53,555 bases of DNA from Nitrospirota bacterium (GCA_011088105.1 JAALKI010000018.1:1-53555), one strand, 5' to 3'. Shown: positions 7,911-16,686, numbered from the stretch's first letter. Numbers and translations: made by a program. Notes: generated from the sequence alone by a model not told the origin.

Positions 7911-9337
7911 GGGATCTCATGCTTTCGTAGTCTAGCTGCAAAAAACCCATCCATAGACAACAGGGTGGGCATGGTGAGAAGGTTCCCATCTTCATTCAGA
8001 AGCGGGTAGGTAACGGATGGGGCCCAAGGGGCTGCGGATTCAGGAGAAAACTCCGGATGGCTCCGACAAAATTCCTTGATAACCTGCACCGTTTCTTCTG
8101 GCTCTCCAGAGCAGGCACTATAGACCAAGACTCCGCCAGGTCTCAAGAGGGTAGCCACTCGGCCCAAGATCGCGAGCTGACTCGCATGATGCCGAGTCAG
8201 ATCTTCACCGGTCTTTATCCACTTCCCTTCTGGGTGTCGTCTCAAAATACCGAGCCCAGAACACGGCGCATCAACCAAAATACGGTCGAAGTCTTGCCGA
8301 TTTGAACCGCAACGTCCAGAGGACGATGTGATCTCGGCCAATGAACGGTCGGTGCTGTTGATCACGTCAATATGAAATGGCCGCACCACGGAGACGCCCA
8401 ATCGGGTACAGTTCTCTTTGAGCCTGGCCAGCCGGTTCGAACTCGAGTCCATCGCCACAATTTCTCCAACATTTTCCATCAGTGCCGCGAGATGTGTGGT
8501 TTTCCCACCCGGAGCGGCACAGACATCCAACACTCGATCACCCGGCTGAACATCCAACAATAATGGAACAAGTTGCGCAGCTTCGTCTTCGACATAACAG
8601 AAACCATCCTTGAGTGGGCGAAACTCCTTCAAAGCCCCGCATTTTTCAACCACCAACCCAACTTGACTCACTCCCGTGGGACGCACAGACACTCCATCTT
8701 CACGAAGCTGTGCTGCTAGTCTATCCCGGGAGCATCGCAATGTATTCACACGCAATGTGAGTGGGGGAATTTCTGTTGTCGAACGGCAAATGCGTTCAGC
8801 ACCCTGGATGCCAAATTGCCCAATCCACCGTTCGACCAACCAACTAGGGCAGGAATAGTGCAGAGATAAGGCCGTTACAGGATGATCATGGAGATCTGGC
8901 AATGCAGGCGCAGGTTCTCGAATCAGGGCACGCAAGACGGCATTGACAAACCCTGACCAATCCCGCCCTTTAATAGGTTTTGCTAATTTCACCGCTTCAT
9001 TGACTGCGGCAGAGTCGGGAATCGCCTGTAAACACAAGATCTGATACGCCCCAATCCGAAGGATACACGAGACAGGAAGTGGCAGACGAAGGATGGGTCG
9101 ATTCGAAACCATATTCAGCCGCCAATCGAGAAAGGTTTGATGCCGAAGTACCCCGTAGACCAATTCAAAGGCCAGTGCACGATCCTGATCACTTAACGAA
9201 TGTGTCTTTACAAATTGATCAAAGGCGTCATCAGCATAGATGTGTTTTCGTTCGATCTTGAGAAGGACTGATAATGAACAGATTCTTGCATGAACGAGCC
9301 TGTTGGGAGTCGACGAGACTGGTCCGGCAGAAGTCAT
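7907..9337 (-). CDS. rsmB: 16S rRNA (cytosine-967-C5)-methyltransferase
   Basis: Methylates a cytosine of 16S rRNA using S-adenosylmethionine. At 476 residues it has an N-terminal NusB-like RNA-binding domain (about residues 15-150), then the Rossmann methyltransferase core with VLDVCAAPGGKTTHLA for SAM binding. The PCSGLG motif holds one conserved Cys. The catalytic-Cys motif reads YSACSGEPEE where the family usually has YSTCS. The length is slightly above the family norm. It heads the rsmB-rpe-pheS-pheT operon. Confidence 0.92.
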   Translation of the reverse strand: MTSAGPVSSTPNRLVHARICSLSVLLKIERKHIYADDAFDQFVKTHSLSDQDRALAFELVYGVLRHQTFLDWRLNMVSNRPILRLPLPVSCILRIGAYQILCLQAIPDSAAVNEAVKLAKPIKGRDWSGFVNAVLRALIREPAPALPDLHDHPVTALSLHYSCPSWLVERWIGQFGIQGAERICRSTTEIPPLTLRVNTLRCSRDRLAAQLREDGVSVRPTGVSQVGLVVEKCGALKEFRPLKDGFCYVEDEAAQLVPLLLDVQPGDRVLDVCAAPGGKTTHLAALMENVGEIVAMDSSSNRLARLKENCTRLGVSVVRPFHIDVINSTDRSLAEITSSSGRCGSNRQDFDRILVDAPCSGLGILRRHPEGKWIKTGEDLTRHHASQLAILGRVATLLRPGGVLVYSACSGEPEETVQVIKEFCRSHPEFSPESAAPWAPSVTYPLLNEDGNLLTMPTLLSMDGFFAARLRKHEIP

Positions 9338-9579
9338 ATGAACACTGTGTTGTTGAATGATTCAAAAGTCTCTGGATAAGAGGCTACGGCAGGCATCGGG
9401 GTTTCACATACCAGCGGAACAGAAATTGGGAAAAAGCCGTCCAGCCTTCTTTGGTGATGAGTGATAGGTCATGGGGCCACGAATGCCTCAATTACCTTTC
9501 GCCCATGCCTTACACGTCTAGAAAACACGGCTGGCATAGGGCCGAAGCGTTTGCGAAAGTGGGCAGTCTATTAGCATTC
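9338..9579. other. Intergenic region between pdxA and rsmB
   Basis: About 240 bases without a convincing gene. It should hold the promoter of the minus-strand rsmB operon and the 3' end of the larC-pdxA transcript. The stretch GGAAAAAGCCGTCCAGCC near 9429 resembles repetitive intergenic sequence I associate with Nitrospira genomes; this is memory-based and unverified. No clear terminator is visible. Confidence 0.3.
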
Positions 9580-10632
9580 TCAAGAGAGAGATTGTCGCCT
9601 CTGGACAAGACGAGCAGCCAGGTGAATGGCCTCAATCAGACTTTGAGGACTCGCCTGTCCTGTGCCCACAATGTCATAAGCCGTCCCATGGTCCACCGAG
9701 GTGCGAACAATCGGAAGACCAATGGTCACATTCACACATTTCCCAAAGGCCATCAGCTTTAACGGAATCAATCCTTGATCATGATACATCGCCACAACGG
9801 CATCATAGGATCCTCTCGCGGCTTCACCAAATAATGTATCAGCAGGAAGTGGGCCCACTGTTTGAATACCCAATCGTTTTGCTCGTTTGACAGCTGGCGC
9901 AATGACGAGGCGTTCTTCTTGACCGAACAAGCCACGTTCACCGGCATGAGGATTGAGCGCCGCCACAGCAATACGCGGGGCAACAATCTGAAAATACTCC
10001 TGAAGACCATGATGGGCAAGACGGATTGCTTGACTGATTCGGGACACGGTTAAAGCCTGCGGAAGATCTCGAATACTGAGGTGGGTCGTGGCAAAAACAA
10101 TTTTTAGTGGTCCGCCAAGCAGCATCATTGCCACACGCTTCGAATGTGTCAAGTCTGCCAATAATTCGGTATGGCCACGAAAATCATAGCCAGCCATATG
10201 CATGGCTTCTTTATTGATGGGTGCTGTGACCATTCCAGAAACATGGCCAGCCAGCGCAAGTTGCACCGCCGTGTGAATACAGGCAACGGATGCTGCGCCA
10301 GACGATGCCGCCGCACGACCAAGACGAACGGTCTTCAAACGAGGACTGAGGGGATCGATCACTGGGAGGGTGCCTTTTTTCATAACAGACCATTCAGGCA
10401 CAGGCGTATCCCATGGAACAGCCATCACCCGTAGCGAAGACCCAAGGCCCTGAACCATATTCTGAAAAACGGACAATGAGCCAATTACAACGGGGCGACA
10501 CACACACCATATCGCCTCAGAGGCCAACGCCTTCACGATGATTTCCGGGCCAATCCCTGCTGGATCACCCATTGTCATCGCTAAAAGAGGACGCCCCTTT
10601 GCTTGCTGCCCAGGAAGTGGTATTTTGGTCAT
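9580..10632 (-). CDS. pdxA: 4-hydroxythreonine-4-phosphate dehydrogenase
   Basis: Oxidises 4-phosphohydroxy-L-threonine with NAD(P)+ in the DXP-dependent route to pyridoxal phosphate. The 350-residue protein has the N-terminal TMGDPAGIGPEI signature and the three metal-binding histidine contexts GHTELLADL, NPHAGERGLFG and YHDQGLIPLK. The C-terminal part has VDHGTAYDI. Its ATG overlaps the larC stop by four bases, so both are probably made from one transcript. PLP made here would serve HemL and other PLP enzymes. Confidence 0.94.
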   Translation of the reverse strand: MTKIPLPGQQAKGRPLLAMTMGDPAGIGPEIIVKALASEAIWCVCRPVVIGSLSVFQNMVQGLGSSLRVMAVPWDTPVPEWSVMKKGTLPVIDPLSPRLKTVRLGRAAASSGAASVACIHTAVQLALAGHVSGMVTAPINKEAMHMAGYDFRGHTELLADLTHSKRVAMMLLGGPLKIVFATTHLSIRDLPQALTVSRISQAIRLAHHGLQEYFQIVAPRIAVAALNPHAGERGLFGQEERLVIAPAVKRAKRLGIQTVGPLPADTLFGEAARGSYDAVVAMYHDQGLIPLKLMAFGKCVNVTIGLPIVRTSVDHGTAYDIVGTGQASPQSLIEAIHLAARLVQRRQSLS

Positions 10633-11837
10633 GAGCGCGGTGTTTTCTTTGATGGCCGTTTATTGCTTGTCTTCAGGGCATGCAGGACTTCCTGGATGAC
10701 CTCCCGAACTGGTTGGCCAGCCTTCACGGCAATGGCCTGGCAGTCCCGATATTCTGGAATCCATTTCGTCATCGTTCTTTCGACTGGCGCTTTTTTTACT
10801 CGAACTGAACCTTGTGGGAGATGAACCATTTCTTCGGTTCGAGGAAGAACATAGCGTGTCATGGGCTGCACCCGAACTCCAAGCGTGCTTGTTTCCCGAA
10901 AAAGCCTATGGGCCATAGCTTGCGCCTGTTCCATCTTGGCCAACGCTGCCACGACAATTCCTGGTCGACTCCGCTTCATAATTACTGGAGTCAGCCGAAC
11001 ATCCAACGCCCCAGCCGCAAACATCTGATCAATTAACATTTCATAGATTTGCGGATTCAAGTCATCAATCGTGGTTTCAACCTGAACCACCTGGTCGAGC
11101 TGATACGAAGCCACCGCAGCCTGTCCAAGAAAAACCCGCAGCACATTTGGCCAGCCGGGAGGATCGGCCGTTCCCGCCCCATAGCCGATAGCCTCATACA
11201 GAAATGGCGGGATTGTGGTGAACTGCTGTGTTAACGTCGTCAAAATCCCAATCCCCGTCGGCGTCGTCATTTCTTGTTGTGGACCTTCCGAAACAACGGG
11301 AATCTGTTTCGCTAATTCTGCGACAGCAGGGCCAGGAACGGGTAAGAGGCCATGTGCGGTCTTGATGAACCCAGAACCAAGGTTAACTGGCGAGGCCGAC
11401 ACATGAGTAATGCCCAGTAAATGACATCCCAATATCCCTCCGACGACATCAACAAATGAATCAAGCACCCCAACTTCATGAAAATGCACTTTCGACATAG
11501 GCAAACCATGCACGCGTCCTTCGGCTTCGGCAAGGCAATCAAACACCTGCAACGATTGCGTCTTTACAACATCTGGTAATGGGCTTTTGGTGATGATCTG
11601 CCGAATACGGGAAAGCGACAATGGTCGTGCAAACCCTTTTTGCACTCGAACGTCGATTTTTGTGGCCTGAATTGTTCCCCTGTGGACCAGTTTGGATTCA
11701 AGCCGATAGCCGGAGAGATTGAGTGCACGAAGATTGCGTTTCAGCAGCGGCCACGAGAGTCCGGCATCGACTAACGCGCCGAGAAACATGTCGCCACTAA
11801 TACCGGAAAATCCATCAAGATGAAGATGAGTGGCCAT
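10629..11837 (-). CDS. larC: Nickel pincer cofactor biosynthesis protein LarC (DUF111)
   Basis: LarC inserts nickel into the pyridinium dithiocarboxylate precursor to make the nickel-pincer nucleotide used by lactate racemase and related enzymes. The 402-residue protein starts LHLDGFSGISGDMFLGAL, has the HFHEVGVLDSFVDVVG block and a C-terminal domain with TTIDDLNPQIYEMLIDQMF. It is a single continuous frame, whereas in Lactiplantibacillus plantarum larC is split and joined by frameshifting. I used the ATG at 11837; an upstream TTG at 11852 is in frame. LarB and LarE are not in the window, and neither is any LarA-type enzyme. Confidence 0.88.
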   Translation of the reverse strand: MATHLHLDGFSGISGDMFLGALVDAGLSWPLLKRNLRALNLSGYRLESKLVHRGTIQATKIDVRVQKGFARPLSLSRIRQIITKSPLPDVVKTQSLQVFDCLAEAEGRVHGLPMSKVHFHEVGVLDSFVDVVGGILGCHLLGITHVSASPVNLGSGFIKTAHGLLPVPGPAVAELAKQIPVVSEGPQQEMTTPTGIGILTTLTQQFTTIPPFLYEAIGYGAGTADPPGWPNVLRVFLGQAAVASYQLDQVVQVETTIDDLNPQIYEMLIDQMFAAGALDVRLTPVIMKRSRPGIVVAALAKMEQAQAMAHRLFRETSTLGVRVQPMTRYVLPRTEEMVHLPQGSVRVKKAPVERTMTKWIPEYRDCQAIAVKAGQPVREVIQEVLHALKTSNKRPSKKTPRS

Positions 11838-11852
11838 AACGCTGAATGACAA

Positions 11853-12033
11853 CGGTGTTAGGTGTTTATCAACGGAGTCAAGGATTTGCCACTGAAACTA
11901 TCTTGTGTTTTAGAATCTGACCGTCAGACACACGGTTGACACCAACAATTCTTATCTCATGTTCTAACGTGTCAGGCAAGGGGCATACTGTTCAAAACAG
12001 GAGACTGGGGAAATAACGGGCTTTCTTCCTTAT
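11853..12033. other. Intergenic region upstream of larC
   Basis: No gene is seen. It should contain the minus-strand promoter for larC-pdxA. A 13-base palindrome TCTGACCGTCAGA at 11916-11928 has six-base arms and could be an operator, but there is no other evidence for its role. Confidence 0.3.
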
Positions 12034-12064
12034 GGAGAGACCCTTTTATCAAAAGGGCCCCTCC
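12034..12064 (-). terminator. Hairpin downstream of the RRM gene
   Basis: The arms CCCTTTT (12041-12047) and AAAAGGG (12051-12057) enclose ATC, and an outer GGAG/CTCC pair extends the structure. It lies about 30 bases past the stop of the minus-strand RRM gene. No T run follows on that strand, so it is a stem-loop that may terminate or protect the transcript and not a canonical terminator. Confidence 0.45.
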
Positions 12065-12091
12065 ATCTCGGAAGATTATCAATGATAGGAT

Positions 12092-12430
12092 TTAAAATCG
12101 CCTATTCCGGCCGCCGCGATCACCACCGCCGCCACCTGATCGACCACCACCACCAAATCCGCCGCCACCGCCTGAACGAGGAGCCATAGGCTTCGCTTCA
12201 TTCACGGTCAACGTCCGGCCATCCATCTCCGTTGAGTGCAGTGCCGAAATCGCGGCTTCGGCTTCGGCTGATGTCGCCATTTCGACAAAGCCAAACCCTC
12301 GTGATTGCCCGGTAAATTTGTCAGTAATCACACGCGCCGACTCCACGGTTCCATGCTCGGCAAAGACTGCCTCAACTTGAGCATCTGTCGCAGAATAAGG
12401 CAACCCACCCACATAAATTTTTGAACCCAT
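12092..12430 (-). CDS. RRM-domain glycine-rich RNA-binding protein
   Basis: A 112-residue protein with one RNA recognition motif. RNP-2 is KIYVGGLPY at the N-terminus and RNP-1 is RGFGFVEM near residue 46; their aromatic residues stack on single-stranded RNA. The last 30 residues are a Gly/Arg/Ser tail (runs of GGGG ending RNRRF). Such proteins in cyanobacteria and other bacteria are often cold- or stress-induced and act as RNA chaperones. A perfect AAAGGAGG site six bases before the ATG and a leader of over 200 bases suggest high expression with possible leader control. Specific RNA targets are unknown. Confidence 0.93.
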   Translation of the reverse strand: MGSKIYVGGLPYSATDAQVEAVFAEHGTVESARVITDKFTGQSRGFGFVEMATSAEAEAAISALHSTEMDGRTLTVNEAKPMAPRSGGGGGFGGGGRSGGGGGDRGGRNRRF

Positions 12431-12436
12431 TGGGTT

Positions 12437-12444
12437 CCTCCTTT
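12437..12444 (-). promoter_or_regulatory. Strong Shine-Dalgarno of the RRM gene
   Basis: AAAGGAGG is a full match to the anti-Shine-Dalgarno and sits six bases upstream of the ATG at 12430. It fixes the start codon and is among the best ribosome-binding sites in the window. Confidence 0.8.
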
Positions 12445-12672
12445 AAAGTTAGGATATTGTCTTGAGCTGGAGATGGATGAAACGACTGGAAGGTAGAGCC
12501 TGCGGACGCGACAAGCAAGGCGACTGAGGTCAGGCTTCCGAACAAACTCCCTAGCAAAACAACATCGATCGATTAAGAGCCTTCGATTCGTTATCTCTTC
12601 ATTACTAGGCTCCACGCAATGAAGGGTGTACACTCTACCATAGCGTCAAGAGAAAAGACAGCAAAAAGTTCT

Positions 12673-13416
12673 TCATTGATTGGACGTTTCAGAATACAAG
12701 AGTAACTGTACCCCAATAACAAGAATCAAGATTACCCAACAGACCATCAGACGGGATTGGCCATTGGGCTGTGGAAGTTTTCGGACATGGACAGATTCAC
12801 AGAGAACCCGGAAGGCTCCTGCTGTGATCGCTAACCCACACATAATCGAATGGTGTATCATAATCTGATGCGCAGCTGGATGAGGGCCATGTCGATGAAG
12901 GAAAAGAAGAAGTCCTCCAAGAATCGCAAAAGCCGGCAAGGCCATTTGCCATCTACATCACTGAAAATGACCAATTCGGCCCAACCACTCGATAGCACCG
13001 ACAACTAACAACAATACCGCCAGTATTTTATGTTGAATGATTTCCCAATCACCGCTGAACATCGTCTGCATGAAACTCATCGATCCAATTGGTCAAGCAT
13101 CATGATCACTCCAAACCAGCAAATAGCTACCGAATCCCAACATACCCAAGGGCAAAAGAAATCGAACCCACGCAAGCGTATGGAACGCCAATCCCGTTCG
13201 TAACTCTGCTAAGCCAATCAGAATGACCGCCACTCCAGCGAGCGCATGGTTAAACTCTGAATAAGCAATCCCTTCCGGCGAGCCTTCCCATTGAACCGGA
13301 AGAGCTTGCTCCATGGATGGGTGAATCATCTGCCCCTCATGGGCATAGCTCAGGGTTCCTTCTATTGTCTGGATTCCGCAAAGAACAATCAGGATCTCGC
13401 ATATGAAGAATCCCAC
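12673..13416 (-). pseudogene. CopD-like His-rich membrane protein interrupted by two in-frame TGA codons
   Basis: One continuous frame of about 248 codons runs from a GTG at 13416 to the stop at 12673, broken only by TGA at 13093-13095 and TGA at 12958-12960. Reading through gives a coherent membrane protein with an N-terminal hydrophobic signal or anchor and about six more membrane segments. Conserved-looking histidines occur in FNHALAG, SDHDA, QHKILA, HRHGPHPAAH and IHH. The architecture recalls copper-resistance CopD-like proteins, but the family call is tentative. Both TGAs stand where Trp fits (SDHDA-W-PIG and FQ-W-CRW), so two TGG-to-TGA changes are the simplest cause. Other genes here end normally in TGA, so the code is not reassigned. 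Without readthrough it would yield pieces of 107 and 90 residues. Confidence 0.75.
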
Positions 13417-13581
13417 GCCTCTCTCTATCGTTGTGCGAACGTTCTAGATATTGTCTATTGTTCGTTTGAATGCTCACACACCAATTTCCTTCACCATGTC
13501 ATATATGCATGGTATTGCAATACAGACTGTCAGGCGAACGGGGCGAGAAGAAGACAAGTGGTAGGTTGTGGCACCAGGGAT

Positions 13582-14253
13582 TTAATTAGGAAAATAGAAG
13601 GAAACGCCCACCAGTCCAAGTATGGCATTAATCCCTGTGTTTCTTTTCCCAATGTTGGCATTGGAAATATGGTGAAGTTTCATCCCAAGCGATAGACTAG
13701 ACACCATCTCTTCACTTTCAAGCCAGAGATAGTGAATACCAGGGCCAGTGTGGAGGATAAATTCAAATTGCGTGCTTTGCTCGGGAATACGCGGGGCTAA
13801 ATCAGTCCAGACCATGCCCGCACCCATATCCCAATATGGCATAAATCGCCCAAACGACAAAAAGTTATACCGGCCAATCAACGATCCACCAAATAACGAT
13901 GCACTAAACGGATCCACGAAATGTGCGCCAATTGGCTCAACGATAACCTCAAATGCCCCACTGAAGTAACCAGCCTCTAAGGCATCCGACAAGACATACC
14001 CAATCTGAGGAAGGACGAGTATCGCTTCACGGTTGGATGAATCGGCATTACCGAGACCAGTAAACGCATGCCAATACCCGGTTTGAAGACCCAGTTCAAC
14101 TGTGCCTTTTTTTACAATATCCTTGGCTTGCAGACCAGCCCAGGCTGGAGTCGCGAAAAGAATCATCCAGCCAACCAGCAACACCCAACACAACCCGATG
14201 AGGGCAAAAGACATTTTATGTGTTGCTGGTTTGTTTTTCCCGTCGCGCCCCAT
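13582..14253 (-). CDS. PagL-like lipid A 3-O-deacylase / acyloxyacyl hydrolase family protein
   Basis: About 223 residues from the ATG at 14253, with a signal peptide (hydrophobic run ending ATPAWA) and then a small beta-barrel pattern of alternating residues ending in SFYFPN, typical of an outer membrane protein. The motif HISNANIGKRNTGIN matches the PagL active-site region: His and Ser of the triad are present, but the place of the third residue (Glu in Pseudomonas PagL) is Asn. PagL removes the 3-O acyl chain of lipid A at the outer membrane. The open frame extends to 14373, but that N-terminus looks non-coding and overlaps the divergent lipoprotein gene. Activity is uncertain. Confidence 0.75.
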   Translation of the reverse strand: MGRDGKNKPATHKMSFALIGLCWVLLVGWMILFATPAWAGLQAKDIVKKGTVELGLQTGYWHAFTGLGNADSSNREAILVLPQIGYVLSDALEAGYFSGAFEVIVEPIGAHFVDPFSASLFGGSLIGRYNFLSFGRFMPYWDMGAGMVWTDLAPRIPEQSTQFEFILHTGPGIHYLWLESEEMVSSLSLGMKLHHISNANIGKRNTGINAILGLVGVSFYFPN

Positions 14254-14378
14254 GGAGTTCTCGATACCCTGTATGACTTTCACATGAGCTTCATAGCATA
14301 TGACTATTGGTCGTTGCAATCGATCTCGAGAGAACGATAGGCTTGTTGCTAATAGAGGAAATGATCGTCTCATTAATA

Positions 14379-14861
14379 ATGAGGAAAGCCCTTAGAACCA
14401 TCAACAGGATTTTGGCAAGTCTGACGTATAGCCTATTGATATTGATGCTTGGATGGAATGGATGTACCGGGGTTTTTCCTGCGAGTGAATCGGATAACCC
14501 TGGCATGGGGCTATCCGACAGCCTCCCGGTGAATGGGCTAGCGGGGATATGGGAATATGAAGAAGATGGCGGTGTTCTCTATCAACTGGCGTTTGATCAG
14601 AGGGGACAAGGCACATATGACTGGCAGGGTGGCACATTTGAGACCTCCAGTCTTTCCGGCAGGCGATGGGTGGGAAAATGGCATCAATCCGGCAATGATC
14701 GAGAAGGAGGATTTGAGGCGCATCTCTCTGAGGACTACCATTCAGCAACAGGCCATTGGTGGTATACACGCATTGGCAAGAATGGTGAACCGACACAACC
14801 GGGAGGACGCTTTACTCTCACACGACGATTTCCATTGGGTTGTCAACATGATGCCTGCTAA
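14379..14861 (+). CDS. Putative lipoprotein of unknown function
   Basis: A protein of about 160 residues. The N-terminus is basic (MRKALRT) and followed by a hydrophobic stretch ending in a lipobox-like GWNGC, so it is probably a lipid-anchored envelope protein. The mature part is polar and rich in Trp, Gly and aromatic residues (GIWEYEEDGG, GTYDWQGG, HSATGHWWYTRIG), suggesting a small beta-sandwich or lipocalin-like fold. I do not recognise a named family. Alternative starts exist at 14307 and 14361, none with a convincing ribosome-binding site. It is divergent from the PagL-like gene and convergent with uvrC. Confidence 0.65.
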   Translation: MRKALRTINRILASLTYSLLILMLGWNGCTGVFPASESDNPGMGLSDSLPVNGLAGIWEYEEDGGVLYQLAFDQRGQGTYDWQGGTFETSSLSGRRWVGKWHQSGNDREGGFEAHLSEDYHSATGHWWYTRIGKNGEPTQPGGRFTLTRRFPLGCQHDAC

Positions 14862-14904
14862 CCACATGAAGATAACGCCCAAACCGTGGCCAGCCTGAGA
14901 TCTC

Positions 14905-16671
14905 TCAACGTGACGAAAGATAAGCCCTACCCGTTCCACGTTTCTGAGACATCGTCTTTTGTTTGTGGGTTCCTCGTTCAGGAAAAATGAGGGCCTTCCC
15001 TCGGATGGTTCGGTGATACGTAATCGCAAAGCGATGTGCTTCATCCCGAATGCGTTTGAGCAATTTCGTTGATGAGGCAGATGGCGACAATGTGATCGGG
15101 TTCCGGTTACCCGATAAAAACACCCGGTCCTCCTTTTCACCTCGCGCTTTAGCCAATCCAATAATCGGTATATGCGTCAAGCTAAGATTACCCAATGCCT
15201 TTTTCGCTGCCTCTACTTGACCAAGACCCCCATCAATGAGAATGAGATCGGGAAGAGAGAGGCGTTGGGAAATGGCAAGCGATCCACCATATCGCCGTGT
15301 TACCACTTCACACATGCTCGCAAAATCATTGGCACCTTCGACTGTTTTAATACGAAACCGACGATATTCAGATTTCTTGCTTTTGCCATATTCCCAGACC
15401 ACCATAGAAGCCACGGAATGGGTGCCCATCGTGTTAGAGATATCAAACCCCTCAATCCGAAGAGGTAGCCTGGGCAAATGCAAGAGGGATTGCAACTCTC
15501 TTCCGGCTTCCTGATCAGCAGCTTCAGCGCGAAGGTGATGGTACATGGCTGCGGTGGCATTCTCCTCCGCTAACACAACCAAATGCCGTTTTCTCCCTCG
15601 TACCGGAGCCACAATACGCACGGCATCGCCTTTTTTGCTAGAGAGCCATTCTTGCACAATCGTACTATCGAGCAGCTGAGTGGAAACCACCAGTTCTTTT
15701 GGCGGAATGAGTTCTTTGTTGTAAAACTGTTCGATTGTTGACTGGAGTAACTCTTCATCAGAGACCTCCCCCGCATCACTCCAGAAAAAATCCTTTCGAC
15801 CAATCAGCAACCCTCCGCGAATAAACAACATTTGGATATCGGCGACAGGTCCAAGCCGGGACAGCCCTAACACATCTTGGTCAACCGGCCCAATTTGTGC
15901 AACGCGTTGTTTTTCTAAGGTCCGTTGTATTTTAAAGATTCGGTCTCGGAGTCGCGCGGCCTCTTCAAAGGCTTCCGTGTGAGCCGCCGCTTCCATTTCC
16001 CCACGGAGATTTTTGAGCAACTCAGTGTCTTTCCCTTCGAGAAACATCCGAACTTGCTTGACGATCCGGTGATACTCTTCACGGGTTTGATTGCCAGTAC
16101 ACGGGGCAAAACATCGCTTAATTTCAAATTCCAAACAGGCCCGGTCTGCCGTTCCATTAATGTCGATTTTGCACGTCGCGAGTGGAAAGACTTTTCGAAT
16201 AACCTTGAGGGTTTCCCGAAGCGCACCGGCAGGAACATACGGGCCAAAATACAAGGCACCATCTTGCTTGACGCGACGGACAATGGAAAGACGAGGAAAA
16301 TGCTCACGGACAGGGAATCGAAGATACGGATAATGTTTATCATCACGCAAGACCACATTGAACCGAGGCCGGTATCGCTTCACTAAATTGCTTTCGAGAA
16401 TAAGCGCCTCGAGCTCAGACTGCGTCAACAATGTTTCGATATCCGCCACGAGAGAGAGCATGAGTTGCGTTTTAGGAGTCAAGTCGTGACTTCGTTGAAA
16501 ATATGATCGAACGCGATCGGCTAACACCCGTGCCTTGCCGATATACAGGACTTCATCATCCTTCCCTTTCATCAGGTACACACCTGGCTGGGAAGGAAGA
16601 TCATCAAGCTTGGCCTGGATGAACGGAGAACAAGAAGACGTTGAAGTCGTATCGTGTTGTGACGCAGGCAT
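14905..16671 (-). CDS. uvrC: Excinuclease ABC subunit C, lacking the C-terminal HhH domain
   Basis: UvrC makes both incisions in nucleotide excision repair with UvrA and UvrB. The 588-residue protein has the N-terminal GIY-YIG nuclease (GVYLMK and LYIGKAR, about residues 30-46), a Cys-rich segment, the UVR motif that contacts UvrB (EAFEEAARLRDRIFKIQ) and the RNase H-like nuclease with IEGFDISN, LILIDGG and RDEAHRFAI. Normally a (HhH)2 DNA-binding domain follows. Here the protein ends about 37 residues after RDEAHRF in a basic, unrelated tail (ending GRAYLSSR). No HhH-like sequence is found in the other frames downstream. The gene ends 43 bases from the convergent lipoprotein gene. Confidence 0.93.
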   Translation of the reverse strand: MPASQHDTTSTSSCSPFIQAKLDDLPSQPGVYLMKGKDDEVLYIGKARVLADRVRSYFQRSHDLTPKTQLMLSLVADIETLLTQSELEALILESNLVKRYRPRFNVVLRDDKHYPYLRFPVREHFPRLSIVRRVKQDGALYFGPYVPAGALRETLKVIRKVFPLATCKIDINGTADRACLEFEIKRCFAPCTGNQTREEYHRIVKQVRMFLEGKDTELLKNLRGEMEAAAHTEAFEEAARLRDRIFKIQRTLEKQRVAQIGPVDQDVLGLSRLGPVADIQMLFIRGGLLIGRKDFFWSDAGEVSDEELLQSTIEQFYNKELIPPKELVVSTQLLDSTIVQEWLSSKKGDAVRIVAPVRGRKRHLVVLAEENATAAMYHHLRAEAADQEAGRELQSLLHLPRLPLRIEGFDISNTMGTHSVASMVVWEYGKSKKSEYRRFRIKTVEGANDFASMCEVVTRRYGGSLAISQRLSLPDLILIDGGLGQVEAAKKALGNLSLTHIPIIGLAKARGEKEDRVFLSGNRNPITLSPSASSTKLLKRIRDEAHRFAITYHRTIRGKALIFPERGTHKQKTMSQKRGTGRAYLSSR

Positions 16672-16686
16672 GGCGAACCAACCGCC

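Noticed and set aside
9451-9762. 103-codon plus-strand ORF across the pdxA 3' end
   Set aside because: Mostly antisense to pdxA, with no motifs.
12673-13416. Reassignment of TGA to Trp throughout the genome
   Set aside because: Many well-supported genes here end at TGA (for example the Fis-like gene, thrS and pdxA), so TGA is a normal stop; the two internal TGAs need a local explanation.
12673-13416. Selenocysteine at the two TGA codons
   Set aside because: The neighbouring residues fit Trp, the protein is not a known selenoprotein type, and no SECIS-like stem-loop was recognised just after either TGA.
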